64,000 bases of DNA. Source: Sphingomonas sp. PL-96. GTDB lineage: Bacteria > Pseudomonadota > Alphaproteobacteria > Sphingomonadales > Sphingomonadaceae. Shown one piece after another: positions 15,582 to 25,615 of this stretch; within the stretch, counting starts at the first letter, position 1; each line of letters starts with the position of its first letter. The DNA is taken from positions 186,001 to 250,000 of the forward strand of contig NZ_JAJFET010000003.1 in assembly GCF_020707215.1 (NCBI RefSeq), read 5' to 3'. The notes beneath the pieces were generated by a model. It made no database searches, was not told the DNA's origin, and was given only the letters and a program-made list of their open reading frames with translations. Made by a program: the position numbers and the translations under genes.

Positions 15582-17705
15582 ATGTCGATCGCTCGTTTTC
15601 TTCTTGGCAGCGCGGTGCTCGCGTTCGGGCTTCCGGCCTATGCGGCGCCAGAAGTTGTGCCGGAAGAGACCACCGCCAGCACCGCTCCGCAGGCGAACCG
15701 CGCCACCGTTACGGACGCCGATCACCAGGAAATCGGCGCCAATATCATCGTCACCGGTTCGCTTCATCGGCCCAAGGAAGACCTGCTCGGCGGCACCACC
15801 GTGCTGTCGGGGGAGGCGCTCACCCGCTCGCTGCGTCCGACGCTCGGTGACACGCTGGCCCGCCAGCCGGGCGTCACTTCCAGCAGCTTTGGTCCGGGTG
15901 CATCCCGGCCGATCCTGCGCGGCCTGCAGGGCGACCGCGCCCGCGTGCTGACGGAAGGGATCGGCAGCTTCGACGTGTCGACCACCAGCGTCGATCACGC
16001 CGTCGCCATCAATCCGCTGATCGCCGACCGGATCGAGGTGCTGCGCGGGCCCGCCGCGCTGATGTTCGGCCCGTCCGCCATCGGTGGTGTCGTGAACGTC
16101 GTCGACAGCCGCATCCCGCGCCGCCTTCCCGAAGAGCCCGTGCACATTGACGGCATCGTCGGCTATGGCTCGGCCGCCGATGAGCGGACCGCCTCCGGCT
16201 CCGTCGACGTGCCCGTGGGCGGCAAGGTCGTGCTGCACGCCGACGGCAGCTACACCAAGTCCGACGACCTGAAGACGGGCGGCCACATCCTGGCGGAGCC
16301 GCAGCGCCGCGCAGCTGCGGCCAGCAGCGACTCGGACATCGCAGACCTCGCCAATCTGAGCGGCACGCTTCCGAACAGCTCGGCGGAGACCTGGCAGGTC
16401 GCGGGCGGTGCAGCAGTGGTCGCCGACGGCGGCAACCTCGGCTTCTCGGTCTCGCACTACGACACCAATTATGGCGTGCCGGTCCGCTATGCGACCGAAC
16501 CCGGCGAAGAGGCTGAAGAGGTTCGCATCGACATGCGCCAGACTCGCCTCGACATGCGCGGGGAAGTGGAGACCGGCGGCTTCATCGATCGCCTGCGCTT
16601 CCGCGGCGCCATTGCGGACTATCGCCACCAGGAGATCGAGGACACCGGCGAAGTCGGCACCACCTTCAATAGCCAGGGCCTGGAAGCGCGCCTCGAGGCG
16701 CAGCAGGCGGTGCGCGGCGGCTGGCGCGGCACGACCGGCGCACAGATGCTGATCCGCACGCTCAATGTCGTCGGCGAAGAGAAGTTCCTGCCGCGCAACG
16801 AGACGCAGCAGTATAGCGTCTTCACCCTCCAGAGTGCGGAATTCGGCGCCCTGCGCGGAGAGCTTTCCGGTCGCTACGAGCGCACGAACCTTGTCGCGCA
16901 GCCGGACGCTGATCTCGGCAATTCCCGGCTGGAGCGCAGCTTCAACGCATTCTCGGCAGCTGGCGGCGCCAGCATCGGACTGGGCAACAGCGGCGTACGC
17001 TTCGGCGTGTCGCTGTCGCACAGCGAGCGCGCGCCGACGGCGGAGGAGCTTTTCGCTAACGGACCGCACGCCGGCACCCAGGCGTTCGAGATCGGCGACG
17101 TAAACCTGGGCGTCGAGCGCAGCAACGGCGTCGAGGCGACGCTGAAGGGCGGCGGCGACGGCTTCGACTTCAGCCTTGCAGCGTACCACAACTGGTATGA
17201 CGGCTTCATCTACGAGCAGCCGACCGGTGAACTGGAAGACGGGCTGCCCGTGTTCCAGTATCAACAGGTCGACGCCCGCTTCTATGGCCTTGAGGCAGAG
17301 GCTTCGGCCCGGCTCGCGCAGTTCGGTAGCACGAACATCGTCGTGGACGGCGTCGCCGACTACACCCATGCCACGATCAAGGATGGCGGCCCGGTTCCGC
17401 GCATCCCGCCGCTGCGTCTGCTTGGCGGCATCGAAGCGCAGGGCGCGCTGGCGCAAGGGCGTCTCGAAGTCGAGCATGTGACCAAGCAGGATCGCGTTGC
17501 CGCCAACGAGACGGAGACCGGCGCCTATACGCTGGTGAACGCGTCCCTGACGCTGAAGCCCTGGGGTCGCGACAACCCGACCAGCCTGCTGCTGTCGGCG
17601 AACAATCTGTTCGATGTCGTCGCGCGCCGTCACGCGAGCTACCTGAAGGACTATGCTCCGCTCGCCGGCCGCGACCTGCGGGTGACGGCGCGCTTCGCAC
17701 TCTAA
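15582..17705 (+). CDS. TonB-dependent receptor, ZnuD-like
   Basis: 707 residues with a signal peptide (ARFLLGSAVLAFGLPAYA) and GGAGGG ribosome-binding site. The plug domain has TVLSGEAL, RPILRGLQGDRARVL, SVDHAVAINPL and IEVLRGPAALMFG; the barrel ends with the expected aromatic-rich strand TARFAL. The SVDHA segment and RIP after VVDS recall ZnuD zinc receptors. A loop region near 200-260 is not strongly His-rich, so zinc as substrate is only a suggestion. No Zur-like palindrome is obvious in the 110 bp upstream. An ABC importer or regulator is not adjacent. Confidence 0.88.
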   Translation: MSIARFLLGSAVLAFGLPAYAAPEVVPEETTASTAPQANRATVTDADHQEIGANIIVTGSLHRPKEDLLGGTTVLSGEALTRSLRPTLGDTLARQPGVTSSSFGPGASRPILRGLQGDRARVLTEGIGSFDVSTTSVDHAVAINPLIADRIEVLRGPAALMFGPSAIGGVVNVVDSRIPRRLPEEPVHIDGIVGYGSAADERTASGSVDVPVGGKVVLHADGSYTKSDDLKTGGHILAEPQRRAAAASSDSDIADLANLSGTLPNSSAETWQVAGGAAVVADGGNLGFSVSHYDTNYGVPVRYATEPGEEAEEVRIDMRQTRLDMRGEVETGGFIDRLRFRGAIADYRHQEIEDTGEVGTTFNSQGLEARLEAQQAVRGGWRGTTGAQMLIRTLNVVGEEKFLPRNETQQYSVFTLQSAEFGALRGELSGRYERTNLVAQPDADLGNSRLERSFNAFSAAGGASIGLGNSGVRFGVSLSHSERAPTAEELFANGPHAGTQAFEIGDVNLGVERSNGVEATLKGGGDGFDFSLAAYHNWYDGFIYEQPTGELEDGLPVFQYQQVDARFYGLEAEASARLAQFGSTNIVVDGVADYTHATIKDGGPVPRIPPLRLLGGIEAQGALAQGRLEVEHVTKQDRVAANETETGAYTLVNASLTLKPWGRDNPTSLLLSANNLFDVVARRHASYLKDYAPLAGRDLRVTARFAL

Positions 17706-17711
17706 CGCGCG

Positions 17712-17742
17712 AGCACCGGGGTGGCTCAGCCGCTCCGGTGCT
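17712..17742 (+). terminator. Hairpin after TonB receptor gene
   Basis: AGCACCGG pairs perfectly with CCGGTGCT around a 15-base loop, seven bases after the receptor stop codon. It lacks a T-tract and is followed by the stronger terminator at 17756. Confidence 0.4.
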
Positions 17743-17755
17743 GCCGCACAAAGGA

Positions 17756-17797
17756 AAGCGGCCGCTTCCTGGTGGGGAAGCAGCCGCTTCTTTTTTC
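17756..17797. terminator. Rho-independent terminator between convergent genes
   Basis: A 14-bp stem with one mismatch (AAGCGGCCGCTTCC / GGAAGCAGCCGCTT), followed on the plus strand by CTTTTTT. On the minus strand the same stem is followed by TTCCTTT, so it may serve the convergent DUF4170 gene too. Confidence 0.85.
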
Positions 17798-17813
17798 GGG
17801 CTTTGCCCGGGCG

Positions 17814-18029
17814 TTACTTCAGCTCGGGCTCGAGCAGGCGGTGCAGCGGCACCACGACATAACGCATCTCGGCGTCGTCGACCGTGCGCTGCGCAGCAGC
17901 GCGCCAGGCCTTTTCGGCGCTCTCATAGTCGGGAAAGAGTCCGACCAGGTCGACTTCCTTCAGATCGACAAAGTCGAGCGTCTGGGGGTCGCTGACGCGG
18001 CCACCGAAAACGAGATGCATCTTGCTCAT
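17814..18029 (-). CDS. DUF4170 domain protein
   Basis: 71 residues. The segments HLVFGGRV, FVDLKEVDLVGLFPDY, AWRAAAQRTVDDAEMRY and VVPLHRLLEPE match the whole of DUF4170, a short domain found almost only in alphaproteobacteria. The ATG at 18029 puts the domain at the N-terminus. Function unknown. It is the last gene of the minus-strand run that starts at 19896, with a 69-bp gap. Confidence 0.85.
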   Translation of the reverse strand: MSKMHLVFGGRVSDPQTLDFVDLKEVDLVGLFPDYESAEKAWRAAAQRTVDDAEMRYVVVPLHRLLEPELK

Positions 18030-18098
18030 GTCAGCTCCTGATGTGTGCTGCACCGCCGAATAGCGGCTGGAGCCGCGCACTCAAGGGCGCAGACGCGT

Positions 18099-18554
18099 TC
18101 AGGCTGCGGTGCTACCGGTGGCAGCGTTCTTTCCGCCGTCCTTGGCCGCTTCGACGACATTGCCGAACGCCTTCTTCAGCGACTCCTTGGCGGCATCCTT
18201 GTCGGGGATCGCGCTGGTCAGCTGCTCCTTGCCGGCCTCGCGCGCGGCGGCAGCGGCGGCGATCGCCGTTTCCGACAAGCGCTTGCCGAGCGGGCCCAGC
18301 ACCTTCTGCTCGCTCTCCGTCTTGGGGAGCAGCGCGCCGAGGATCGCGCCGACCGCAATGCCGCCTGCGAGCACCGCGAGCGGGTTGGCCTCGATGCCTT
18401 CGCCGGCGCGCGCCGCGGCAGTCGCCGCCGTCTCACGCGTGCTTTCATAAGCGTGACTGGCGCTCTCGCGCAGCGTCGCCAGCGTGCCGGCGTCGTGGTC
18501 GGTGTTCGCGGCCGTGCTGGTGGTGGCCGTGGTGTTGTTGCCGTTCGTGGTCAT
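18099..18554 (-). CDS. Helical membrane-associated protein of the stress-type cluster
   Basis: 151 residues. A Thr/Asn-rich start is followed by amphipathic helices (LRESASHAYESTRET), a short glycine-rich hydrophobic stretch (LAVLAGGIAVGAILGALLP, about residues 58-76) and another long Ala/Lys-rich helix. The layout recalls YtxH/ElaB-like envelope stress proteins, but I cannot assign a family. The ATG at 18554 was chosen because the upstream extension is Arg/Pro-rich and not protein-like. It sits third from the end in a same-strand run of small envelope proteins. Confidence 0.7.
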   Translation of the reverse strand: MTTNGNNTTATTSTAANTDHDAGTLATLRESASHAYESTRETAATAAARAGEGIEANPLAVLAGGIAVGAILGALLPKTESEQKVLGPLGKRLSETAIAAAAAAREAGKEQLTSAIPDKDAAKESLKKAFGNVVEAAKDGGKNAATGSTAA

Positions 18555-18600
18555 TCCACTTGTCCTTGGCTTGGGGGCTCTATGCGGCCCGGTGATAGTG

Positions 18601-18954
18601 TCAGAGTCGCTCGGGCGGAGGAGCGGACGGGGCAGGCGTCGCAACCGCGGCCGGCACCTTGGCGCGCGCCCGCTTCTGCTTGCAGCGCCGCCGCACGCTG
18701 CGGATCAACTTGGGCGTCAGGAACAGTCCGAGCACGGCCGCCGCACCCGCGGCGACTGCACGCGGCTCGCGCTGCACCACGGCCACGCCCTGCTCGACGG
18801 CGGCCGATGCCCGTTCCTTGACGCGGTCCGCCACGTCCTCGGCAACCAGGCTCGGATTCAGTCGCGCCTTGATGGCGTCGGCGGTGCCGAGCATGCGGGC
18901 CTTGGCCTGCTGTGCGTTGGCGCGGGCTGCTGCAACGCCCTGAGGTTCGGTCAC
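18601..18954 (-). CDS. DUF3618-like membrane-associated protein
   Basis: 117 residues, GTG start at 18954 overlapping the upstream stop by 4 bp (GTGA). An N-terminal helix (ARANAQQAKARMLGTADAIKARL) and NPSLVAEDVADRVKERA precede one hydrophobic segment (AVAAGAAAVLGLFLTP) and a basic, Pro-rich tail. The order of helix, 'L.P..l...v' and a membrane helix resembles DUF3618 proteins, which are usually encoded next to phage-holin-like proteins, as here. Function unknown; probably inner-membrane. Confidence 0.7.
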   Translation of the reverse strand: MTEPQGVAAARANAQQAKARMLGTADAIKARLNPSLVAEDVADRVKERASAAVEQGVAVVQREPRAVAAGAAAVLGLFLTPKLIRSVRRRCKQKRARAKVPAAVATPAPSAPPPERL

Positions 18955-19292
18955 AGGCCGTCTCCCGAAAAGGCGTTGCCCAGCCGCGTCGCGGCCATCT
19001 TGCCGAGGATCCCGGCGATCGCGAGCGCGACGAGGACGACCACGGCGGTGGCGCCGCCGTTGCCAAGCGGCTCACGCAGCACCAGGATCAGGCCGACCAG
19101 CAGCGCGCCGATCGCCGCAAAGGCAATCACCAGCGCGCCCACGCCCAGCGCGATCCCCAGGATGGCGTCGTTCTTTCGAGAGGCGGCAACCGCCTTCCAT
19201 ACCGCCAGCTCGGCCTGGACCCAGGTCTTGCCGTCGGCTGTGAGCCGTTGGACGAGTTCGCCTATGCTGGCGTCGGTCCTGCTATCGCGCAT
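18951..19292 (-). CDS. Phage holin-like (DUF1469-type) membrane protein
   Basis: 113 residues. An N-terminal segment, SIGELVQRLTADGKTWVQAELAVWKA, is followed by two strong membrane helices (about 43-70 and 80-100). This is the typical layout of the putative actinobacterial-holin-X/holin III superfamily proteins that accompany DUF3618 genes in alphaproteobacteria. There is no evidence of phage lysis function. ATG at 19292 has the domain at the N-terminus; the stop overlaps the next start. Confidence 0.78.
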   Translation of the reverse strand: MRDSRTDASIGELVQRLTADGKTWVQAELAVWKAVAASRKNDAILGIALGVGALVIAFAAIGALLVGLILVLREPLGNGGATAVVVLVALAIAGILGKMAATRLGNAFSGDGL

Positions 19293-19311
19293 CGCGTCCA
19301 CTCGCTTGGCT

Positions 19312-19896
19312 TCAGGCCGACGGGGTCGTGTCGGTCGCGTCCGCACCGTCGACGCCCGCCTTGACCAGGCGTGCCAGGACGAAGCCGAGCGCAGCCGCCG
19401 TGCCGATCGCGACCGCCGGGCTCTTGCGGACAAAGCCGCGCACGTCGTCGACCAGATCGTCGACGTCCTTGTCGCGCAGCGAGTCCGAGAAGCCCGACAG
19501 GGCCTGTGCTGCCGAACGGGCGTACTGGCCGTACTGCTCACCCAGCTTCTCGTCGACGGTACCGGCAGCGTCCTCCATCATCTTGGAGAATTCGTCGAGG
19601 GCGCCGGTCGCGCGCAGCTTGCCCTCGTCGGCAAGGCCGCGCGCCTTGTCGGTCGCCTGACGGCCGAGCTTGCCTGCCTCGTCCTTCAGCGTCTGGGTTG
19701 CGCCCTTGGCCTTGTCGCCCACGCTGGAGTCGTCCTCGCCCGACAGGTCCGCCGTCTCGTACACCGAGTCGTCGCTGGTGGTCGGCTCGAAGCTCACGTC
19801 CTTGCCAGCGGCCGTGCTGCTGGACGGCGTGAACTCGACCTTGGTGTCGCTGGGGCCCGTGCTCGAAAGCGGATCGGTCCGGTTGCTGTCGCTCAT
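19312..19896 (-). CDS. DUF883/ElaB-like envelope protein
   Basis: 194 residues. The first 60 are polar and acidic (SEDDS-type), then long amphipathic helices (KAKGATQTLKDEAGKLGRQA, EYGQYARSAAQAL) and one C-terminal hydrophobic helix after RKSPAVAIG. KSPAVAIGTAAALGF is the C-terminal motif of ElaB/YqjD-type tail-anchored proteins. First gene of the five-gene minus-strand run; a candidate EcfG promoter lies 30 bp upstream. Likely a stress-induced membrane protein; the exact role is unknown. Confidence 0.75.
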   Translation of the reverse strand: MSDSNRTDPLSSTGPSDTKVEFTPSSSTAAGKDVSFEPTTSDDSVYETADLSGEDDSSVGDKAKGATQTLKDEAGKLGRQATDKARGLADEGKLRATGALDEFSKMMEDAAGTVDEKLGEQYGQYARSAAQALSGFSDSLRDKDVDDLVDDVRGFVRKSPAVAIGTAAALGFVLARLVKAGVDGADATDTTPSA

Positions 19897-19926
19897 CGTG
19901 CGTTTCCCTTCTTGGTTCGGCTTGAG

Positions 19927-19951
19927 AACCAAAGCCGGGGACTGCGGTTCC
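19927..19951 (-). promoter_or_regulatory. EcfG-type general stress promoter candidate
   Basis: On the minus strand, GGAAC at 19951-19947, 16 bp, then GGTT at 19930-19927 (one base from the CGTT consensus). It lies 30 bp ahead of the start codon at 19896 and would drive the five-gene run. Confidence 0.5.
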
Positions 19952-20032
19952 CGATCCGGCACGAATTGCCCCGACAGGGCCGAGCGGATAGGGCTGCGCG
20001 CGATCGCCGGCATCGTCCGGCCGCGAAGGTAG

Positions 20033-21322
<1,290 letters not shown>

Positions 21323-21334
21323 GTGGGGCAGGGG

Positions 21335-21410
21335 GAGGCCGGGGTCCGTTGAGCCGCAGGCGCAAGCAGCGGAATGGACTCCGGCTTTCGCCTGAGTGAC
21401 GGGGCAGGCC
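21335..21410. repeat. REP-type extragenic palindrome after eno
   Basis: GCCGGGGTCCGTTGAGCCGC and the nearby GCAGCGGAATGGACTCCGGC form an imperfect inverted repeat. The sequence (GAAAGCCGGAGTCCATTCC on the minus strand) belongs to the common REP type of sphingomonads and could act as the eno terminator. Confidence 0.55.
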
Positions 21411-21500
21411 CCGCCGCGGTTACGGCACGATCTTCGTGCAGGTGCCCGCTGGCGGGGCAACTGCCATTGCCAGCTGCTCTCCAGTGCCTACGCTGGGCGC

Positions 21501-22058
21501 ATGAACAATGGTCCAGGCATCGCTGGTGGCGGGAAGGGGCTGCGGACAGTCTCGGGCTTGTTTTTCCGTGCAGTTCTCGCCGATCATGCCAGCGCAGTGC
21601 TTGCCCCGCCAAGGTCGGAGACCGCAGGGCGCTACCATCGACCGGGGCAAGCTACGCTCTACATGAGCCCGCGGCAGGAGTGGGCCATGATCGCTGTATC
21701 CGGGTACATCCGCGAAGATGGGGCTCCCCGCGTCGTGGTGCCGTTGCTGGTGAGCGACGCGCATGTTCTCGATCAGCATGACGCCGCCGCCTGTCGCGCG
21801 CTCGCCATTGATCGCGATCTATCAAACGCGCCATGGCGGCCAGCGTTGAAGGCCGGGCAAGAGCCCCCATCCTGGCGCAACGCGGATGCGGCACGGGCGG
21901 CTGGCGCGGACGGGATAATCGACCGTTCCCGCATGATTCCAGGCGGTTGGCACGTGAACCTGTTCCGCTGGAATGAACTTGGCGGCCCCTCGGTTTCCGT
22001 CTGCGGCGAGCCGGTCCCGATCCAGCTATCGAGCGATGGCCCGAAGTGGGGGCCGTAG
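21501..22058 (+). CDS. RES domain protein, orphan
   Basis: 185 residues. A typical RES layout: FFRAVLADHA, the R...GR..RPGQATLYMS segment, EWAMIAVSGY, then WRNADAARAAGADGIIDRS and NLFRWNELGG. RES toxins of the ParT/MbcT type degrade NAD+ and are normally preceded by an Xre/DUF2384 antitoxin. No antitoxin gene is visible on either side (eno ends 178 bp upstream; the next gene is convergent). The protein may be a stand-alone RES enzyme or a diverged toxin. The start ATG at 21501 is the best candidate; the longer frame crosses the REP element. Confidence 0.72.
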   Translation: MNNGPGIAGGGKGLRTVSGLFFRAVLADHASAVLAPPRSETAGRYHRPGQATLYMSPRQEWAMIAVSGYIREDGAPRVVVPLLVSDAHVLDQHDAAACRALAIDRDLSNAPWRPALKAGQEPPSWRNADAARAAGADGIIDRSRMIPGGWHVNLFRWNELGGPSVSVCGEPVPIQLSSDGPKWGP

Positions 22059-22114
22059 CCTTTGGAGACCAGTCACTCAAGGGAAGTGGCATTTCGATAC
22101 GTCCGCCTCCGCCC

Positions 22115-22486
22115 TCAGAACAATCGCCCTCCATCCGGCACCTTCCGATCCGGCGCGAACAGCACGACCGCGCCGTTCTCGTCCGGAAAGCCGAGCGTCA
22201 GAACCTCCGACAGGAACTTGCCGATCTGCCGCGGCGGGAAGTTGACGACCGCCGCCACCTGTCGCCCGATCAGCGTCTCCGGCGAATAATGCTCAGTGAT
22301 CTGGGCGCTGGATCGCCGCACGCCGATCGGCTGGCCGAAATCGATCCTGAGTTTGAACGCGGGCTTGCGCGCTTCCGGGAACTCTTCCGCGGCGACGATC
22401 GTTCCGACGCGGACGTCGACCGCGAGAAATGCCTCGAAATCGATCGGTTCGGCAGCCGGGGCGGCAGGGTCGTGGCTTACGTGCAT
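22115..22486 (-). CDS. CsaA-like tRNA-binding domain protein
   Basis: 123 residues. The OB-fold tRNA-binding domain covers almost the whole protein: [32 protein letters not shown], then [19 protein letters not shown] and [20 protein letters not shown]. CsaA proteins are dimers with tRNA-binding and reported chaperone activity. ATG at 22486 has an AGGAGA site upstream, so it was preferred to the ATG at 22507. It is divergent from ftsB and convergent with the RES gene. Confidence 0.87.
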   Translation of the reverse strand: MHVSHDPAAPAAEPIDFEAFLAVDVRVGTIVAAEEFPEARKPAFKLRIDFGQPIGVRRSSAQITEHYSPETLIGRQVAAVVNFPPRQIGKFLSEVLTLGFPDENGAVVLFAPDRKVPDGGRLF

Positions 22487-22559
22487 CAGCTTCGAATCTC
22501 CTGACATTTTTCGAGTCGGACGATCTTGCGCCGGTTCGCTGCTTGCGCAAAGATCGGGC

Positions 22560-22916
22560 ATGCCGCGCACTTCGCCCCTGCACCACATGCTTCGCCGCGC
22601 CGGGTTTCCCGCGTTTGCGATCCTGTTCATGGGGTTCTTCGGCTATTATGCGGTGCTGGGCCCCAATGGCGTGCTCGCCTACCGCGATTATTCGCGCAAG
22701 CTCGCTCAGCGCCAGGCCTATTACGCATGTCTGGACAAGGCGCGGGCGGAATTGCGCAATCGCGTGGCCCTGCTCGACCCGCGGCACGCCGATCCGGACA
22801 TGGTCGACGAACTGGTGCGCAAGCAGCTGAACGTCGCCCATCCGGATGAATACATCATGCCGCTGGGGGGAGACGGAAGCGGCGCCGATCGTTGTTCCGG
22901 CACGGTCGACGGCTGA
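22560..22916 (+). CDS. ftsB: Septum formation initiator family protein (FtsB/DivIC)
   Basis: 118 residues: one membrane helix (about 12-30, [17 protein letters not shown]), a coiled-coil start with [27 protein letters not shown], then [32 protein letters not shown]. The L...R...AR..LG/NVaHPDE ending is diagnostic of FtsB-like proteins. FtsB joins FtsL and FtsQ in the divisome. The position between eno and pdhA is the usual one in alphaproteobacteria (eno, ftsB, pdhA, pdhB). Confidence 0.9.
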   Translation: MPRTSPLHHMLRRAGFPAFAILFMGFFGYYAVLGPNGVLAYRDYSRKLAQRQAYYACLDKARAELRNRVALLDPRHADPDMVDELVRKQLNVAHPDEYIMPLGGDGSGADRCSGTVDG

Positions 22917-23046
22917 GCGCAGTTGCGCTAGCAGGGGGAGCAACACGGTCGCCCAGCCGTTCTGGTCGGGTGATTGCAGTCGGGGAAGAAACCGGCCTAT
23001 AGGCTCGGCTCCTTTCCCCTTTCCCAGGCATGAGGGTACCTACATC

Positions 23047-24096
23047 GTGGCAAAGGCACCGGCGCAGCGCGCCAACAGCGAACCTGCCGTTCCGAACCGT
23101 GAGCGTCCCAGCGAACCGACGCGTTACGAGGCCTCGAAGGAGGAACTGCTCGACTTCTATAAGCAGATGCTGCTGATCCGCCGCTTCGAAGAGAAGGCGG
23201 GCCAGCTCTACGGCCTCGGCTTCATCGGCGGCTTCTGCCATCTCTACATCGGCCAGGAGGCGGTTGCCGTCGGCCTGCAGTCCGCGCTGGATGGCGAGAA
23301 GGACTCGGTCATCACCGGCTATCGCGACCATGGCCACATGCTGGCCTATGGCATCGATCCCAAGGTCATCATGGCCGAGCTGACCGGCCGCGCCGCCGGC
23401 ATCAGCCGTGGCAAGGGCGGGTCGATGCACATGTTCTCAACCGAGAAGAAGTTCTACGGCGGCCACGGCATCGTCGGTGCGCAGGTGTCGCTCGGCACCG
23501 GCTTGGCGTTCGGGCATAAGTACAACGAGGACGGCGGCGTCGCGATGGCCTATTTCGGCGATGGCGCGGCCAACCAGGGCCAGGTGTACGAGAGCTTCAA
23601 CATGGCCGAGCTGTGGAAGCTGCCGATCATCTATGTGATCGAGAACAACCACTACGCCATGGGCACCAGCGTCAATCGCTCGTCGGCGGAAGACCAGCTC
23701 TACAAGCGCGGCGAAAGCTTCCGTATCCCGGGCATCCAGGTCGACGGCATGGACGTGCTCGCCTGCCGCGGTGCAGCCGAAGAGGCGCTCGCATGGGTGC
23801 GCGCCGGCAAGGGTCCGATCATCCTGGAGATGAAGACCTATCGCTATCGCGGCCACTCGATGTCCGACCCTGCCAAGTACCGCACGCGCGAGGAAGTGCA
23901 GGCGATGCGCGACAATTCCGACCCGATCGAAGGCGCCAAGCGCGAGCTCGAGAAGCTGGGCGTTACCGAGGCCGATCTGAAGACGATCGAGCAGGAAATC
24001 CGCAAGGTGGTGAACGAGGCCGCCGACTTCGCCGAGAGCACGCCGGAACCCGATCCGGCCGAGCTCTATACGGACGTGCTGGTGGAGAACTACTGA
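23047..24096 (+). CDS. pdhA: Pyruvate dehydrogenase E1 component, alpha subunit
   Basis: 349 residues from the GTG at 23047; the upstream ATG at 23031 is in another frame. The thiamine diphosphate motif is clear: [13 protein letters not shown] and the IENN ending. Other E1-alpha segments: [53 protein letters not shown] (phosphorylation-loop equivalent). With PdhB it decarboxylates pyruvate and passes the acetyl group to the E2 lipoyl domain. pdhB starts one base after its stop. The E2 gene is not in the window. Confidence 0.97.
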   Translation: MAKAPAQRANSEPAVPNRERPSEPTRYEASKEELLDFYKQMLLIRRFEEKAGQLYGLGFIGGFCHLYIGQEAVAVGLQSALDGEKDSVITGYRDHGHMLAYGIDPKVIMAELTGRAAGISRGKGGSMHMFSTEKKFYGGHGIVGAQVSLGTGLAFGHKYNEDGGVAMAYFGDGAANQGQVYESFNMAELWKLPIIYVIENNHYAMGTSVNRSSAEDQLYKRGESFRIPGIQVDGMDVLACRGAAEEALAWVRAGKGPIILEMKTYRYRGHSMSDPAKYRTREEVQAMRDNSDPIEGAKRELEKLGVTEADLKTIEQEIRKVVNEAADFAESTPEPDPAELYTDVLVENY

Positions 24097-24097
24097 G

Positions 24098-25540
24098 ATG
24101 GCGATCGAACTGAAGATGCCGGCGCTGTCGCCCACGATGGAAGAGGGCACGCTGGCCAAGTGGCTGGTCAAGGAAGGTGACGTCGTCAAGTCCGGCGACA
24201 TCATGGCCGAGATCGAGACCGACAAGGCGACCATGGAGTTCGAGGCGGTCGACGAGGGTACGATTGCCAAGATCCTGGTCACCGAGGGCACCGACAATGT
24301 GAAGGTCGGCACCGTGATCGCGCTGATCGCGGGCGAGGGCGAGGACGTGGCGGAAGCCGCCAACGCGTCGCAGACCGCGACCGGTGCTGCGGCAGGCTCC
24401 AAGCCGGCCGATGGTGAGGGCGGTGTGCAGACCCCGTCCGACCAGCGTACTGAGGCCGTTTCGGACGCGCCGAAGGAGCAGGAGACGGGCACCACGCAGC
24501 TCGTCAACGCCGTCGAGCAGACGTCGACCGACCCCGAAGTGCCGGAAGGCACCGAGATGGTGAAGGTCACCGTCCGCGAAGCACTGCGCGACGCGATGGC
24601 CGAGGAAATGCGCGCCGATGGCCGCGTCTTCGTGATCGGCGAGGAAGTTGCCGAGTACCAGGGCGCCTACAAGGTAACCCAGGGCCTGCTCGAGGAGTTC
24701 GGTCCCAAGCGCGTCATCGACACGCCGATCACCGAATACGGCTTTGCCGGCGTCGGCACGGGTGCTGCGATGGGCGGCCTGAAGCCGATCGTCGAGTTCA
24801 TGACGTTCAACTTCGCCATGCAGGCGATCGACCACATCATCAACTCGGCCGCCAAGACCAACTACATGTCGGGCGGCCAGATGCGCTGCCCGATCGTGTT
24901 CCGCGGCCCCAATGGCGCGGCGAGCCGCGTCGGCGCGCAGCACTCGCAGAACTATGGTCCTTGGTACGCCAGCGTTCCCGGCCTGGTCGTGATCGCGCCT
25001 TATGACGCGGCCGACGCCAAGGGCCTGCTGAAGGCCGCGATCCGCTCGGAAGACCCGGTCGTGTTCCTTGAGAACGAGCTGATGTACGGCCGTACCTTTG
25101 AGGTGCCGAAGCTCGACGACTATGTCCTGCCGATCGGCAAGGCCCGCATCATGCGTCCGGGCAAGGACGTGACGATCGTGTCCTACTCGATCGGCGTCGG
25201 CGTCGCGCTCGAAGCTGCCGAAAAGCTGGCAGGCGAAGGCATCGAGGCGGAAGTCATCGACCTGCGCACGCTGCGCCCGCTCGACACCAAGACGGTGCTT
25301 CAGAGCCTGAAGAAGACCAACCGCCTGGTGGTGGTCGAGGAAGGCTGGCCGGTCTGCTCGATCGCGAGCGAGATCGCGGCGGTCGTGATGGAGCAGGGCT
25401 TCGACGACCTCGACGCACCGGTGCTGCGCGTCACCAACGAGGACGTGCCGCTTCCCTATGCGGCGAACCTCGAAAAGCTGGCGCTCGTCACCGCCGACCG
25501 TGTGGTCGAGACGGTGAAGAAGGTCACCTACAAGGGCTGA
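24098..25540 (+). CDS. pdhB: Pyruvate dehydrogenase E1 component, beta subunit with N-terminal lipoyl domain
   Basis: 480 residues. Residues 1-80 form a biotinyl/lipoyl domain with the modified Lys43 in ETDKATME; a linker rich in Ala, Glu and Thr follows to about residue 150. The E1-beta transketolase part has [34 protein letters not shown] and PVVFLENE, then the C-terminal domain with [14 protein letters not shown]. The lipoyl-E1-beta fusion is normal in alphaproteobacteria. A strong Rho-independent terminator lies 42 bp after the stop. Confidence 0.97.
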   Translation: MAIELKMPALSPTMEEGTLAKWLVKEGDVVKSGDIMAEIETDKATMEFEAVDEGTIAKILVTEGTDNVKVGTVIALIAGEGEDVAEAANASQTATGAAAGSKPADGEGGVQTPSDQRTEAVSDAPKEQETGTTQLVNAVEQTSTDPEVPEGTEMVKVTVREALRDAMAEEMRADGRVFVIGEEVAEYQGAYKVTQGLLEEFGPKRVIDTPITEYGFAGVGTGAAMGGLKPIVEFMTFNFAMQAIDHIINSAAKTNYMSGGQMRCPIVFRGPNGAASRVGAQHSQNYGPWYASVPGLVVIAPYDAADAKGLLKAAIRSEDPVVFLENELMYGRTFEVPKLDDYVLPIGKARIMRPGKDVTIVSYSIGVGVALEAAEKLAGEGIEAEVIDLRTLRPLDTKTVLQSLKKTNRLVVVEEGWPVCSIASEIAAVVMEQGFDDLDAPVLRVTNEDVPLPYAANLEKLALVTADRVVETVKKVTYKG

Positions 25541-25582
25541 TCGGCAAGGGGCTGATCGGGCGCAGCCCGGATCGCTTCGGGA

Positions 25583-25612
25583 AGGGCTGGCGGGAAACCG
25601 CTGGCCCTTTTT
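25583..25612 (+). terminator. Rho-independent terminator of pdhAB
   Basis: An 11-bp stem (AGGGCTGGCGG / CCGCTGGCCCT, two wobble pairs) with a GAAA tetraloop, followed by TTTTT. It ends four bases before the stop of the convergent TadE-like gene. Confidence 0.9.
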
Positions 25613-25615
25613 GCG

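Noticed and set aside
15579..17633. 684-codon open frame on the minus strand
   Set aside because: Antisense to the TonB-dependent receptor gene, which has complete family motifs.
17814..19896. Prophage remnant suggested by the holin-like protein
   Set aside because: The holin-like family with DUF3618 is a chromosomal pair in alphaproteobacteria; no other phage gene is present.
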